64,000 bases of DNA. Source: Microbacterium sp. Marseille-Q6648 (GTDB lineage Bacteria; Actinomycetota; Actinomycetes; Actinomycetales; Microbacteriaceae). The notes under the pieces were generated by a model. It did no database searches and was not told the origin of the DNA. It worked only from the letters and a program-made list of their open reading frames with translations. The stretch spans positions 1 to 64,000 of the forward strand of contig NZ_CALPBZ010000003.1 in NCBI RefSeq assembly GCF_943181415.1. Direction: 5' to 3'. This document shows, in pieces, positions 57,641 through 64,000 of this stretch (positions are counted from its first letter, which is position 1; each line of letters starts with the position of its first letter). Both the position numbers and the translations under genes were made by a program.

Positions 57641-59308
57641 CTACATCCGCTCCGGAGCGTCGACGCCCAGCAGGTCCAGGCCGTTGCGCAGCACCTGGCC
57701 GGTGGCGTCGTTGAGCCACAGTCGCGTGCGGTGCACGGACTCGACCGGGTCGTCGCCCTGCGGGATGACGCGGCAGTTGTCGTACCACCGGTGGTAGAGC
57801 GCTGCGAGCTCTTCGAGGTAACGGGCCACGCGGTGGGGCTCGCGCACTTCGGCGGCGAAGGCGACCGTGCGGGGGAACTCCTGCAGCGCGCCGAGAAGAG
57901 CGGACTCGGTGTCGTGCTGCAGCAGCGCCGGCTCGAACTCCGACCGGTCGACTCCGCTGTCCGCGGCATTGCGCGCGACGTTGTGGGTTCGCGCGTGGGC
58001 GTACTGCACGTAGAACACGGGGTTGTCGTTCGTGCGCTTGCGCAGCAGCTCGGGATCCAGCGTGAGCGGCGAGTCCGCGGGGTACCGGGCGAGCGAGTAC
58101 CGCAGCGCGTCGGTGCCGAGCCACTCGCGCAGGTCGTCCATCTCGATGATGTTGCCCGCGCGCTTGCTCAGCCGGGCGCCGTTGATCGAGACGAGCTGGC
58201 CGATGAGCACCTCGATGTCCTTGTCCGGGTCGTCGCCGGCCGCGCCCGCGAGCGCCTTGAGGCGGTGGACGTAGCCGTGATGGTCGGCGCCCAGAAGGTA
58301 GATCTTGTGGGCGAACCCGCGATCGCCCTTGTTGAGGTAGTAGGCGGCGTCGGCGGCGAAGTAGGTGTACTCCCCGTTGGAGCGCCGGATGACCCGGTCC
58401 TTGTCGTCACCGAAGTCGGTCGTGCGCACCCACACCGCGTCGTCCTCGTCGAACACGTGACCCTGGGCGCGCAGGCGCTCGACGGCCTCGTCGACCAGGC
58501 TCGGCTCGCCGTCGGATCCGGGGGCGTGCAGCGCCCGCTCCGAGAACCACACGTCGAAGGCGACGTTGAACTTCGCCAGCGACGCCTGGATCTCGCCCAG
58601 CTGGAAGCCGTAGGCGAGGTCGCGCGTGACGATCACCTGCTCGTCGGGGTCGAGGTCGACGATGTCCGGCCGGGTATCGCGCACGCGGCGGGCGAGCTCG
58701 TCGATGTAGGAGCCGACGTACCCGTCCTCGGGGGTGGGCTCGTCCTTCACCGCCGCGAGCACCGAGCGGCCGAAGCGCTCCATCTGGGCGCCGGCGTCGT
58801 TGATGTAGAACTCGCGGGCGACGGTGGCGCCGCTGGCCTGCAGGAGGCGGGCGATCGAGTCGCCGAGCGCGGCCCACCGGGTGTGGCCGATGTGCAGCGG
58901 CCCGGTGGGGTTGGCGCTGACGAACTCCACATTGATCGTCCGGCCCTGCTGCGACTCGTTCGACCCGAACGCGGCGCCCGCCTCGACGATGGCCCGCGCC
59001 AGCGCCCCGGCGGCGGCGGCTTCGAGACGGATGTTGATGAAGCCGGGCCCGGCCACCTCGACGGCGGCGATCCCGTCGACCGCCTCGAGACCGGCGGCGA
59101 TCTCACCGGCGAACTCTCGCGGATTCGCTCCGACCGCCTTCGCGAGCTTGAGGGCCGCATTCGAGGCCCAGTCGCCGTGGTCGCGGTTGCGCGGGCGCTC
59201 CAGCGGCAGGTCCGCGGGGGTGAGCCCCTCGGCGGCGCCGGCGCGTCGCGCCTCGGCGAGCGGGGCGATGACGGCGAGCAGGGCGGCGGAAAGGGCGTCG
59301 GGGTTCAT
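57641..59308 (-). CDS. argS: Arginyl-tRNA synthetase
   Basis: 555 residues, a class I synthetase. HIGH motif: PTGPLHIGHTRWAALGDSI (~136-154). The KMSKS-like site is the reading ARLSKRAGNIIEMDDLREWL (~393), with KR in place of SKS as is common in ArgRS. The C-terminal anticodon-binding (DALR-type) domain ends GLDLLGVDAPERM. The ATG at 59306-59308 has TAGAAT nine nt upstream. It is the first gene of the argS-DUF2993-lysA-hom-thrCB-rho region. Confidence 0.97.
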   Translation of the reverse strand: MNPDALSAALLAVIAPLAEARRAGAAEGLTPADLPLERPRNRDHGDWASNAALKLAKAVGANPREFAGEIAAGLEAVDGIAAVEVAGPGFINIRLEAAAAGALARAIVEAGAAFGSNESQQGRTINVEFVSANPTGPLHIGHTRWAALGDSIARLLQASGATVAREFYINDAGAQMERFGRSVLAAVKDEPTPEDGYVGSYIDELARRVRDTRPDIVDLDPDEQVIVTRDLAYGFQLGEIQASLAKFNVAFDVWFSERALHAPGSDGEPSLVDEAVERLRAQGHVFDEDDAVWVRTTDFGDDKDRVIRRSNGEYTYFAADAAYYLNKGDRGFAHKIYLLGADHHGYVHRLKALAGAAGDDPDKDIEVLIGQLVSINGARLSKRAGNIIEMDDLREWLGTDALRYSLARYPADSPLTLDPELLRKRTNDNPVFYVQYAHARTHNVARNAADSGVDRSEFEPALLQHDTESALLGALQEFPRTVAFAAEVREPHRVARYLEELAALYHRWYDNCRVIPQGDDPVESVHRTRLWLNDATGQVLRNGLDLLGVDAPERM

Positions 59309-59317
59309 AACCCGTCG

Positions 59318-59323
59318 ATTCTA
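59318..59323 (-). promoter_or_regulatory. -10 box TAGAAT upstream of argS
   Basis: On the minus strand TAGAAT lies nine bases before the argS ATG, close to the TATAAT consensus. No Shine-Dalgarno sequence is seen. Confidence 0.55.
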
Positions 59324-59364
59324 GTTGTCCGTCGTCAGCGCCTCACGCCGTCACGAGGGACCGA

Positions 59365-60222
59365 TCAGGCGATCTGCACCAGCTCGGTGAAATCGTCCGC
59401 CGCCGGGTGAGCGGCAGGATCCGCGGATGCCGCGCTCCCGGCATCCGTCGATGTGAACTCCTGCGCCTCGGGCATGAGCCATGCGTCCACCCGCATGCGC
59501 TGCAGCCCGACATAGCCGCCGTGGTAGCTCAGGAATGCGCAGTCGGCCGCATCGCGACCGGTCGCAATGCGCACGAGCGACCGGCGGTTGGCGAGCCGGG
59601 TGGCGTCGATGACGTACCACGCGCCGTCGTGGTACGCCTCGGCGACGGCGTGGAAGTCCATCGGCTGCAGACCCGGCGCGTAGCAGGCGGCGTAGCGGGC
59701 GGGCATGTCCATGGCCCGCAGGAGGGCGATCACGACGTGGGCGTAGTCGCGGCAGACGCCCTGCCCGGTCATGAGGGTCGTCACGGCGCTGTCGGTGCCG
59801 TGGCTGAGGCCCGGGGTATAGGTGGTGCTGGTGGCGACGAAGTCCGAGACGGCCGCGATGAGCTCGGTGCCGTGAAGGCCCTTGAACTGCCGGCGCGCCT
59901 GCTGGAAGACCTCGTCGGACTGGCAGTAGCGGCTCGGGCGCAGGTAGGTGATGGCCTCGAGGTCGCTGGTGCGTCCCATCGGAGTGGGACCGTCGATGCG
60001 GGCCTCGTAGCGGATCTCGAGGACGCCCGCCTCGCCGGTGAAGCGGTGAAGACGACTGCCGGACTGGTCGATGATCTCGGTCGGCGTGTAGACGCGGTCG
60101 CCCTGCGTGAAGGTCAGCTGCTCGTCCGCGACCGGCACCTGCTGGGCGGCGGCGACCTGCAGGATGAGGTCGACGGAGGACCCCAGTTCAAGGTCGAGTT
60201 CGGCGGTCACGAGGCGTTGCAC
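59365..60222 (-). CDS. Transglutaminase-like cysteine-protease-fold protein
   Basis: 285 residues, cytoplasmic as no signal is seen. It has an N-terminal beta domain (~1-120, VQRLVTAELDLELGSSVDLI) and a transglutaminase-like core with Cys in GQGVCRDYAHVVIALL (~157), His in MDFHAVAEAYHDG (~190) and Asp in YVIDATRL (~205). Such proteins often act as peptidases or amide-bond enzymes; the substrate is unknown. The Ala/Asp-rich C-terminal tail is disordered. The GTG at 60220-60222 has GAGG eight nt upstream; a longer frame is not supported. It is divergent from the SGNH hydrolase. Confidence 0.82.
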   Translation of the reverse strand: MQRLVTAELDLELGSSVDLILQVAAAQQVPVADEQLTFTQGDRVYTPTEIIDQSGSRLHRFTGEAGVLEIRYEARIDGPTPMGRTSDLEAITYLRPSRYCQSDEVFQQARRQFKGLHGTELIAAVSDFVATSTTYTPGLSHGTDSAVTTLMTGQGVCRDYAHVVIALLRAMDMPARYAACYAPGLQPMDFHAVAEAYHDGAWYVIDATRLANRRSLVRIATGRDAADCAFLSYHGGYVGLQRMRVDAWLMPEAQEFTSTDAGSAASADPAAHPAADDFTELVQIA

Positions 60223-60347
60223 CGAAGTATCCTCGCACGCCCGGACGACCCCTCGGCTCGGGCCGTGGGAGCAGAGGAAGCGGCGTCCCCCCGCGCATGT
60301 GCGGCATGCGGCATCCGGCCCGTGCAGGCGCAGCCGGGATGATGACG

Positions 60348-60353
60348 TACCCT
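60348..60353 (+). promoter_or_regulatory. -10 box TACCCT, 6 nt before the SGNH hydrolase start; leaderless promoter candidate
   Basis: TACCCT, CTATCC, then ATG at 60360. This favours 60360 over ATGs at 60339 and 60342. Confidence 0.55.
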
Positions 60354-60359
60354 CTATCC

Positions 60360-61172
60360 ATGCCCGCGTCAGGACGCCGTCGTCCACGGCGTTCGTGGGC
60401 GGCACTGGGGGCCGTCGCACTCGCCGTGGCGCTCGTGTGCGCCCTCGCCGCATGGCGGCCCTGGATCACCCCGACGGTGGATGCCGCCTCGCCCACCCAG
60501 GCCCCGATCGCCGCCGTGGCTCCTGCCGCTCTGGCGCTGCCCGAGAACGCCCGCGTGCTCATCTTCGGCGACTCGTGGGTGTACGGGTCGGCGGCGATCG
60601 TGCCCACCCTGGGCTTCGCGTACCGGCTGGGCCCGATGCTGGACGCCGACGTCGTCGTCGACGGCGTGCGCGGCAGCGGTTACCTCAAGCCGGGGATCGA
60701 CGGTCCCGCCTACGGCGAGCGCGTCGCGGCGCTGGACCCCGCGCTGGATCCCGACCTCGTGATCATCGAGGGCACGATCAACGATCGACGACTGCCCGCA
60801 GAGGGGTACCGCGACGCGGTCACGGCGGTGTGGGATGCCCTGGCAGCGCTGTACCCCGAGGCGACGATCGTGGTGATGGGCCCTGCGCCGCACGTCCTGC
60901 CTGTCGAGGACGCGATCGCCCGCATCGACGCCGACCTCGCCGAGCTCGCCGCCGCGCGCGGCTGGTGGTACATCTCCCCCCTCGCCGAGAACTGGATCGT
61001 GGCGGAGAACTACCTGTCGGTGATCGACACGGGTCTCGGACGCAATCACCCCTCCACCGAGGGTCACCGCTACCTCGCCGCGCGGGTCGCGGAGTCGCTC
61101 GCCGCGATGAGCCAGGGCACGGACGTCGCCGCGGACGCACCGGTGGGCACCGAGGTCGGCGTCGAGCGCTGA
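60360..61172 (+). CDS. SGNH/GDSL-type hydrolase, membrane-anchored or exported
   Basis: 270 residues. A basic start (MPASGRRRPRRSW) and one hydrophobic segment (GAVALAVALVCALAAW, ~17-32) indicate export or anchoring. The catalytic Ser is in ARVLIFGDSWVYGSAA (~66-81), the oxyanion Gly in GVRGSGYL (~103), Asn in IEGTINDRR (~139) and the His in RNHPSTEGHRYLA (~236). The Asp that normally precedes this His by three residues is not seen in place, so the triad may differ. A substrate, often an acetyl or acyl ester, cannot be assigned. Confidence 0.75.
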   Translation: MPASGRRRPRRSWAALGAVALAVALVCALAAWRPWITPTVDAASPTQAPIAAVAPAALALPENARVLIFGDSWVYGSAAIVPTLGFAYRLGPMLDADVVVDGVRGSGYLKPGIDGPAYGERVAALDPALDPDLVIIEGTINDRRLPAEGYRDAVTAVWDALAALYPEATIVVMGPAPHVLPVEDAIARIDADLAELAAARGWWYISPLAENWIVAENYLSVIDTGLGRNHPSTEGHRYLAARVAESLAAMSQGTDVAADAPVGTEVGVER

Positions 61173-61209
61173 CCGCCCGGCACGGCACGGGGAGCCCCGC
61201 CGGCAGTGG

Positions 61210-61215
61210 TAATCT
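61210..61215 (+). promoter_or_regulatory. -10 box TAATCT of the tRNA-Arg gene
   Basis: TAATCT lies 11 nt before the first tRNA base (61226), close to the expected spacing to a start near 61222. Confidence 0.5.
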
Positions 61216-61225
61216 CGACCGGTAC

Positions 61226-61301
61226 GCCTCCGTAGCTCAGGGGATAGAGCGTTGGTTTCCGGTACCAAAGGTCGCAGGTTCGATTCCTGTCGGGGGCACC
61301 A
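61226..61301 (+). tRNA. tRNA-Arg (anticodon CCG)
   Basis: A full cloverleaf can be drawn. Acceptor stem GCCTCCG pairs with CGGGGGC (with one G-T), D-arm GCTC/GAGC, anticodon stem TTGGT/ACCAA with loop TTCCGGT giving anticodon CCG, and T-arm GCAGG TTCGATT CCTGT. The 3' CCA is encoded. It reads the arginine codon CGG. A hairpin terminator follows. Confidence 0.95.
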
Positions 61302-61308
61302 GTCGGGA

Positions 61309-61351
61309 CAAGGGATCGCGGGCCATTCAGGCCTTGCGGTCCCTTTCTTGT
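61309..61351 (+). terminator. Intrinsic terminator of tRNA-Arg
   Basis: AAGGGATCGCGGGCC and GGCCTTGCGGTCCCTT form an imperfect stem around ATTCA, followed by TTTCTTGT, a T-rich tail. Confidence 0.65.
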
Positions 61352-61444
61352 ACAACGGCGTGCTTCAGACGCGGGATGGCAGACGTGCATGCGAATATGT
61401 CGGGAAGAGAAACAAATCGCATCGCCCTATCTGAAGGAGAGCGG

Positions 61445-62719
61445 ATGTCGGCACCCGACCTCTCGCATCGGTTCCAGGAGATCTCCCTCAAGCTGATCGC
61501 CCCCGACGGCACCCCCCTCACCGACGGACCCGTCACCGTGGAGCAGACACGGCACGCGTTCGGCTTCGGGAACATCGGTTTCGACTTCGTCGAGCTGCTC
61601 GGTGGGCCGCCTCAAGGTGAACGTGGCGCTTCACGGGTCTTCGGTGGCGCAGACGCCGACCGGGCGGTGCCGCTCCTGGACGCCTGGCTCGATCTGTTCG
61701 ACAGCGTCACCCTCCCGTTCTACTGGCGAGGCTTCGAGCCGCAGCCAGGGCATCCCGACACCGCTCGGCTCCTCACAACGGCTCGCTGGTTCGCGGACCG
61801 AGGCGTTCGGGTCAAGGGGCATCCGCTCGTCTGGCACACGCTCGCCCCGCGCTGGCTGCAGGAGCGGACCGATGCGGAGGTCGAGGCCACGATCCGCGAC
61901 CGCATCACCCGGGAGGTCACTGCCTTCGCCGGGGTCATCGACCTGTGGGACGCGATCAACGAGGCGGTGATCCTGCCGGTTTTCACGGCGGAGGACAACG
62001 CGGTGACCCGACTCGCTCAGGTGAAGGGTCGCGTGGGGATGGTGCGCCTGGCGTTCGAGACGGCGCGTGAAGCGAATCCGTCCGCCCGGCTCGTGCTGAA
62101 CGACTTCGACCTCAGCGCGGACTACGAGCGGCTGATCGAGGAATGCCTCGACGCCGGGGTGCAGATCGACGCCATCGGTCTGCAGACACATATGCACCAG
62201 GGCTTCCGAGGCGAGGAGAACATCTGGAACATCCTCGAGCGATTCGCCCGCTTCGGCCTGCCGCTCCAGCTCACCGAGACGACATTGCTCTCGGGCGACC
62301 TCATGCCGGCGGAGATCGTCGACCTGAACGACTATGTCATCGACTCATGGCCCTCCACGCCCGACGGTGAGGCCCGACAGGCCGACGAGCTCGTGCGGCA
62401 CTACCGCACCGTCGTGGCGCACCCCGCCGTGGAGTCGCTCACCTATTGGGGGCTGACCGACGAGGGGTCATGGCTGGGGGCACCGTCGGGGCTCCTCCGT
62501 TCCGACGCATCGCCCAAGCCGGCCTACGGTGCCCTGCGCGGCCTCATCCGCGGGGACTGGTGGCACGCTCCCCGGACGCTGCGTCCCGACGCGGACGGGC
62601 TCGTCCGGGTGCGCGGGTTCGCGGGAGATTATCGCGTGACGACACCCCAGGGCTCCGCGCACTTCGCGGTTCCGGGCGCGGCCGACGGCTCTCCCGTGGA
62701 GACTCGCCTGCGCGGCTGA
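61445..62719 (+). CDS. GH10 endo-1,4-beta-xylanase-like glycoside hydrolase, no signal peptide
   Basis: 424 residues. The GH10 barrel is seen from the N-terminus: ARWFADRGVRVKGHPLVWHT (~110-129), acid/base Glu in IDLWDAINEAVILPV (~175), YERLIEECLDAGVQIDAIGL (~222-241) and nucleophile Glu in LQLTETTLLSGD (~277). The tryptophan-rich WGLTDEGSWLGAP (~338) follows. A small beta-like C-terminal extension (~380-424) comes after the barrel. No signal peptide or carbohydrate-binding module is seen, so it is probably intracellular and acts on imported xylo-oligosaccharides. ATG 61445 has AAGGAG five nt upstream. Its upstream spacer is AT-richer than the surroundings. Confidence 0.85.
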   Translation: MSAPDLSHRFQEISLKLIAPDGTPLTDGPVTVEQTRHAFGFGNIGFDFVELLGGPPQGERGASRVFGGADADRAVPLLDAWLDLFDSVTLPFYWRGFEPQPGHPDTARLLTTARWFADRGVRVKGHPLVWHTLAPRWLQERTDAEVEATIRDRITREVTAFAGVIDLWDAINEAVILPVFTAEDNAVTRLAQVKGRVGMVRLAFETAREANPSARLVLNDFDLSADYERLIEECLDAGVQIDAIGLQTHMHQGFRGEENIWNILERFARFGLPLQLTETTLLSGDLMPAEIVDLNDYVIDSWPSTPDGEARQADELVRHYRTVVAHPAVESLTYWGLTDEGSWLGAPSGLLRSDASPKPAYGALRGLIRGDWWHAPRTLRPDADGLVRVRGFAGDYRVTTPQGSAHFAVPGAADGSPVETRLRG

Positions 62720-62811
62720 CACGCCACGAGATCCGGCATACCGCGAGCCGTCACGTGTGTCCGTCCGGATGCCGCCATGCGGACATCCGTGACGTCTCGA
62801 CGCCCGCGTGG

Positions 62812-62817
62812 CACCAT
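62812..62817 (+). promoter_or_regulatory. Weak -10-like box CACCAT, 6 nt before the DUF1801-like start
   Basis: CACCAT, CGAGGC, then ATG at 62824. It matches only A at position 2 and T at position 6, so it is listed with low weight. Confidence 0.25.
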
Positions 62818-62823
62818 CGAGGC

Positions 62824-63261
62824 ATGAGCGAGAACACCGACGGATTCAGCGACGCCGAGCGCGCGGCCATGAAGCAGCGCGCGGCCGAGCTCCGGGCGCA
62901 GAAGGGCGTCAAGGGCGCCGCGAAGAAGGAGAAGGAGCTCGCGGCCTGCCTCGAGGCCATCCAGGAGCTCACCGGGACGGATCGCACCATCGCCGAGCGG
63001 TTCCACGTCGTGGTGAGCGAGGAGGCGCCGCAGCTGGACCCGAAGACCTGGTACGGCTTCCCTTCCTACGCCCGCGACGGCAAGGTCGTGACCTTCGTGC
63101 AGCCGGCCGCGAAGTTCGACACCCGCTACGCCTCGATCGGCTTCAACGAAGATGCCCTCCTCGACGACGGGGCAATGTGGCCGACCGCGTTCGCCGTCGT
63201 GGAATGGACGGATGCGGTCGAGGCGACCCTCCGCGACGTCGTGCGCCGCGCCGCCGGCTGA
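62824..63261 (+). CDS. DUF1801-like protein
   Basis: 145 residues, cytoplasmic. The first ~45 residues are a basic helix (AERAAMKQRAAELRAQKGVK). The rest resembles DUF1801/YdhG-type proteins: MWYGFPSYARDGK-like TWYGFPSYARDGKVVTFVQP (~75), FDTRYASIGFNEDALLDDG (~98) and AFAVVEWTDAVEATLRDVV. Some relatives are described as iron-chaperone-like; no function is shown here. It is convergent with the CPBP-type gene, 21 bp away. Confidence 0.78.
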   Translation: MSENTDGFSDAERAAMKQRAAELRAQKGVKGAAKKEKELAACLEAIQELTGTDRTIAERFHVVVSEEAPQLDPKTWYGFPSYARDGKVVTFVQPAAKFDTRYASIGFNEDALLDDGAMWPTAFAVVEWTDAVEATLRDVVRRAAG

Positions 63262-63282
63262 CCCTCCCCGCTCACCCGCGCG

Positions 63283-64000
63283 TCACACCAGGAACAGCCC
63301 GTCCAGCACGCCGGGGTTGTGGGCGTGGACGAGAACCAGGAAGACCACGGCGTCGAACAGCAGGTGCACCGTCACGACGTAGGTGAGCGACCGGGTGCGC
63401 ATGAAGATGAAGCCCTGCAGCAGCGCGAACGGGATCGTCAGCAGCGGGCCCCAGGCCTGGTAGCCCAGCTCCCACAGGAACGACACGAACACGATCGCCT
63501 GCAGCAGATTGGCCTGCCAGAAGGGGAAGTGGCGCCGCAGCAGCGCCAGGCAGGTGCAGATGAAGAACAGCTCGTCCCAGATGCCCACGGCGCCGACGCC
63601 GACGAAGAGTCGCGCGATGAGGTCGGGGGTGTCCACGACCGGCCAGTTCTGATAGACCCCCGAGGTGATGAAGTAGAACGGCAGGATCAGCCACCCGAGC
63701 ACCAGCACGGCCACCAGCCACGTCCACTGGAAGGTCGTCCAGCGTCCTCCCCCGCGCCACGGGAACCGGATGGCGTGGTCGCGGTACACCCAGCGTGAGA
63801 TCGCGTAGGGCACGACGACCGCGCCGCCGAGGGCGAGGGCGAAGCGGAGGATGGCGAGGTTGTCGAGCTCGGCCTTCAGCGGGATGACGCTGACGATCAG
63901 CAGGCCGACCGCGACGAGCGAGAGGTCGCGTACGAGTGACGGGGCACGCCGCCCTGTCTCATCGGGGTCGGATGCGGGACGACCGCGCTCGATCAGCCAC
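63283..64000 (-). CDS. CPBP (CAAX/Abi-like) family membrane protein, partial at window end
   Basis: The reading frame is open past base 64000, so the start lies outside; GTG 63813 is an internal candidate only. The visible ~238 residues have seven or so membrane helices. CPBP-like features are the second-helix acidic pair in GIWDELFFICTCLALLRR and the HLLFDAVVFLVLVHAHN segment near the end (His and Asp). The usual EExxxR motif is not intact (Asp-Glu and no Arg at the right spacing), so protease activity is doubtful. No neighbouring gene gives a clue. Confidence 0.65.
   Translation of the reverse strand, partial: WLIERGRPASDPDETGRRAPSLVRDLSLVAVGLLIVSVIPLKAELDNLAILRFALALGGAVVVPYAISRWVYRDHAIRFPWRGGGRWTTFQWTWLVAVLVLGWLILPFYFITSGVYQNWPVVDTPDLIARLFVGVGAVGIWDELFFICTCLALLRRHFPFWQANLLQAIVFVSFLWELGYQAWGPLLTIPFALLQGFIFMRTRSLTYVVTVHLLFDAVVFLVLVHAHNPGVLDGLFLV

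Noticed and set aside
61190-61202. Small GC hairpin after the SGNH gene as a terminator
   Set aside because: Stem of five base pairs plus a bulge, overlapping the tRNA promoter region; too weak to call.
60107-62719. Single 870-residue open frame joining the SGNH region to the GH10 gene
   Set aside because: It runs straight through tRNA-Arg and its terminator. The upstream part is Arg-rich antisense or off-frame sequence; GH10 has its own ATG with AAGGAG at 61445.

Overview
The window is chromosomal DNA from a high-GC actinobacterium. Gene order, codon bias, the many leaderless-type promoters and the proteins themselves point to Microbacteriaceae, most likely Microbacterium (inferred by eye, no search run). 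It is gene-dense: 54 protein genes (two cut by the window ends) and one tRNA. No gene-free stretch exceeds 300 bases; the longest is about 190 bp between thrB and rho. No insertion sequence, integrase, prophage, CRISPR array or rRNA was seen.

Layout. 1-1581 is the minus-strand nusA-ylxR-infB translation/transcription block, without rimP beside it. 1659-8102 holds a membrane-domain/lipase fusion, an AGCS amino-acid:sodium symporter, a DUF1206 membrane protein and a Tat-exported PhoX-type phosphatase. 8212-21678 is mostly housekeeping: proS, pcp, a BenE-like transporter, ispG, a PhzE-like chorismate enzyme, an RseP-type site-2 protease, a MurE-like Mur ligase, dxr, a two-domain FKBP lipoprotein, a PlsC-type acyltransferase and an OsmC-like protein. 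21731-25148 handles amino acids (asparaginase, alanine dehydrogenase, a saccharopine-dehydrogenase-like protein). 25204-34505 carries an orphan EccC/FtsK-like ATPase with a PP2C phosphatase, a heterodimeric ABC exporter, an aldo/keto reductase and a DUF5684-like membrane protein with a frameshift in a poly-G tract. 34640-44858 is yaaA, the complete F1Fo ATP synthase operon (atpBEFHAGDC), an AtpI-like protein, a WecA/TagO-type transferase and the Sua5 tRNA t6A enzyme. 44871-60222 is the conserved actinobacterial argS-lysA-hom-thrC-thrB-rho-prfA-prmC neighbourhood, interrupted by an opposite-strand cysteine cassette (cysK, second cysK-like, cysE). 60360-64000 holds an SGNH hydrolase, tRNA-Arg(CCG), a cytoplasmic GH10 xylanase, a DUF1801-like protein and a partial CPBP-type membrane protein.

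How genes work together. lysA-hom-thrC-thrB overlap by 4 bp or nearly abut and form the aspartate-family operon. IspG and Dxr are both MEP-pathway enzymes. WecA/TagO and MurE-like serve the cell envelope; the cysteine cassette makes O-acetylserine and converts it to cysteine.

The most notable sequence-level observations are a probable CTG start for atpB, a hairpin that would hide the ribosome-binding site of the PhoX gene, a recurrent TAnnnT box exactly 6-7 nt upstream of start codons at about a dozen genes, a poly-G frameshift, a Rho factor lacking the usual N-terminal helical domain, a DHHPR motif in the MurE-like ligase, and textbook asymmetric ATP sites in the ABC exporter. I did not find a clearly new multi-gene system; the closest candidates are the orphan EccC-like/PP2C pair and the solitary PhzE-like enzyme.
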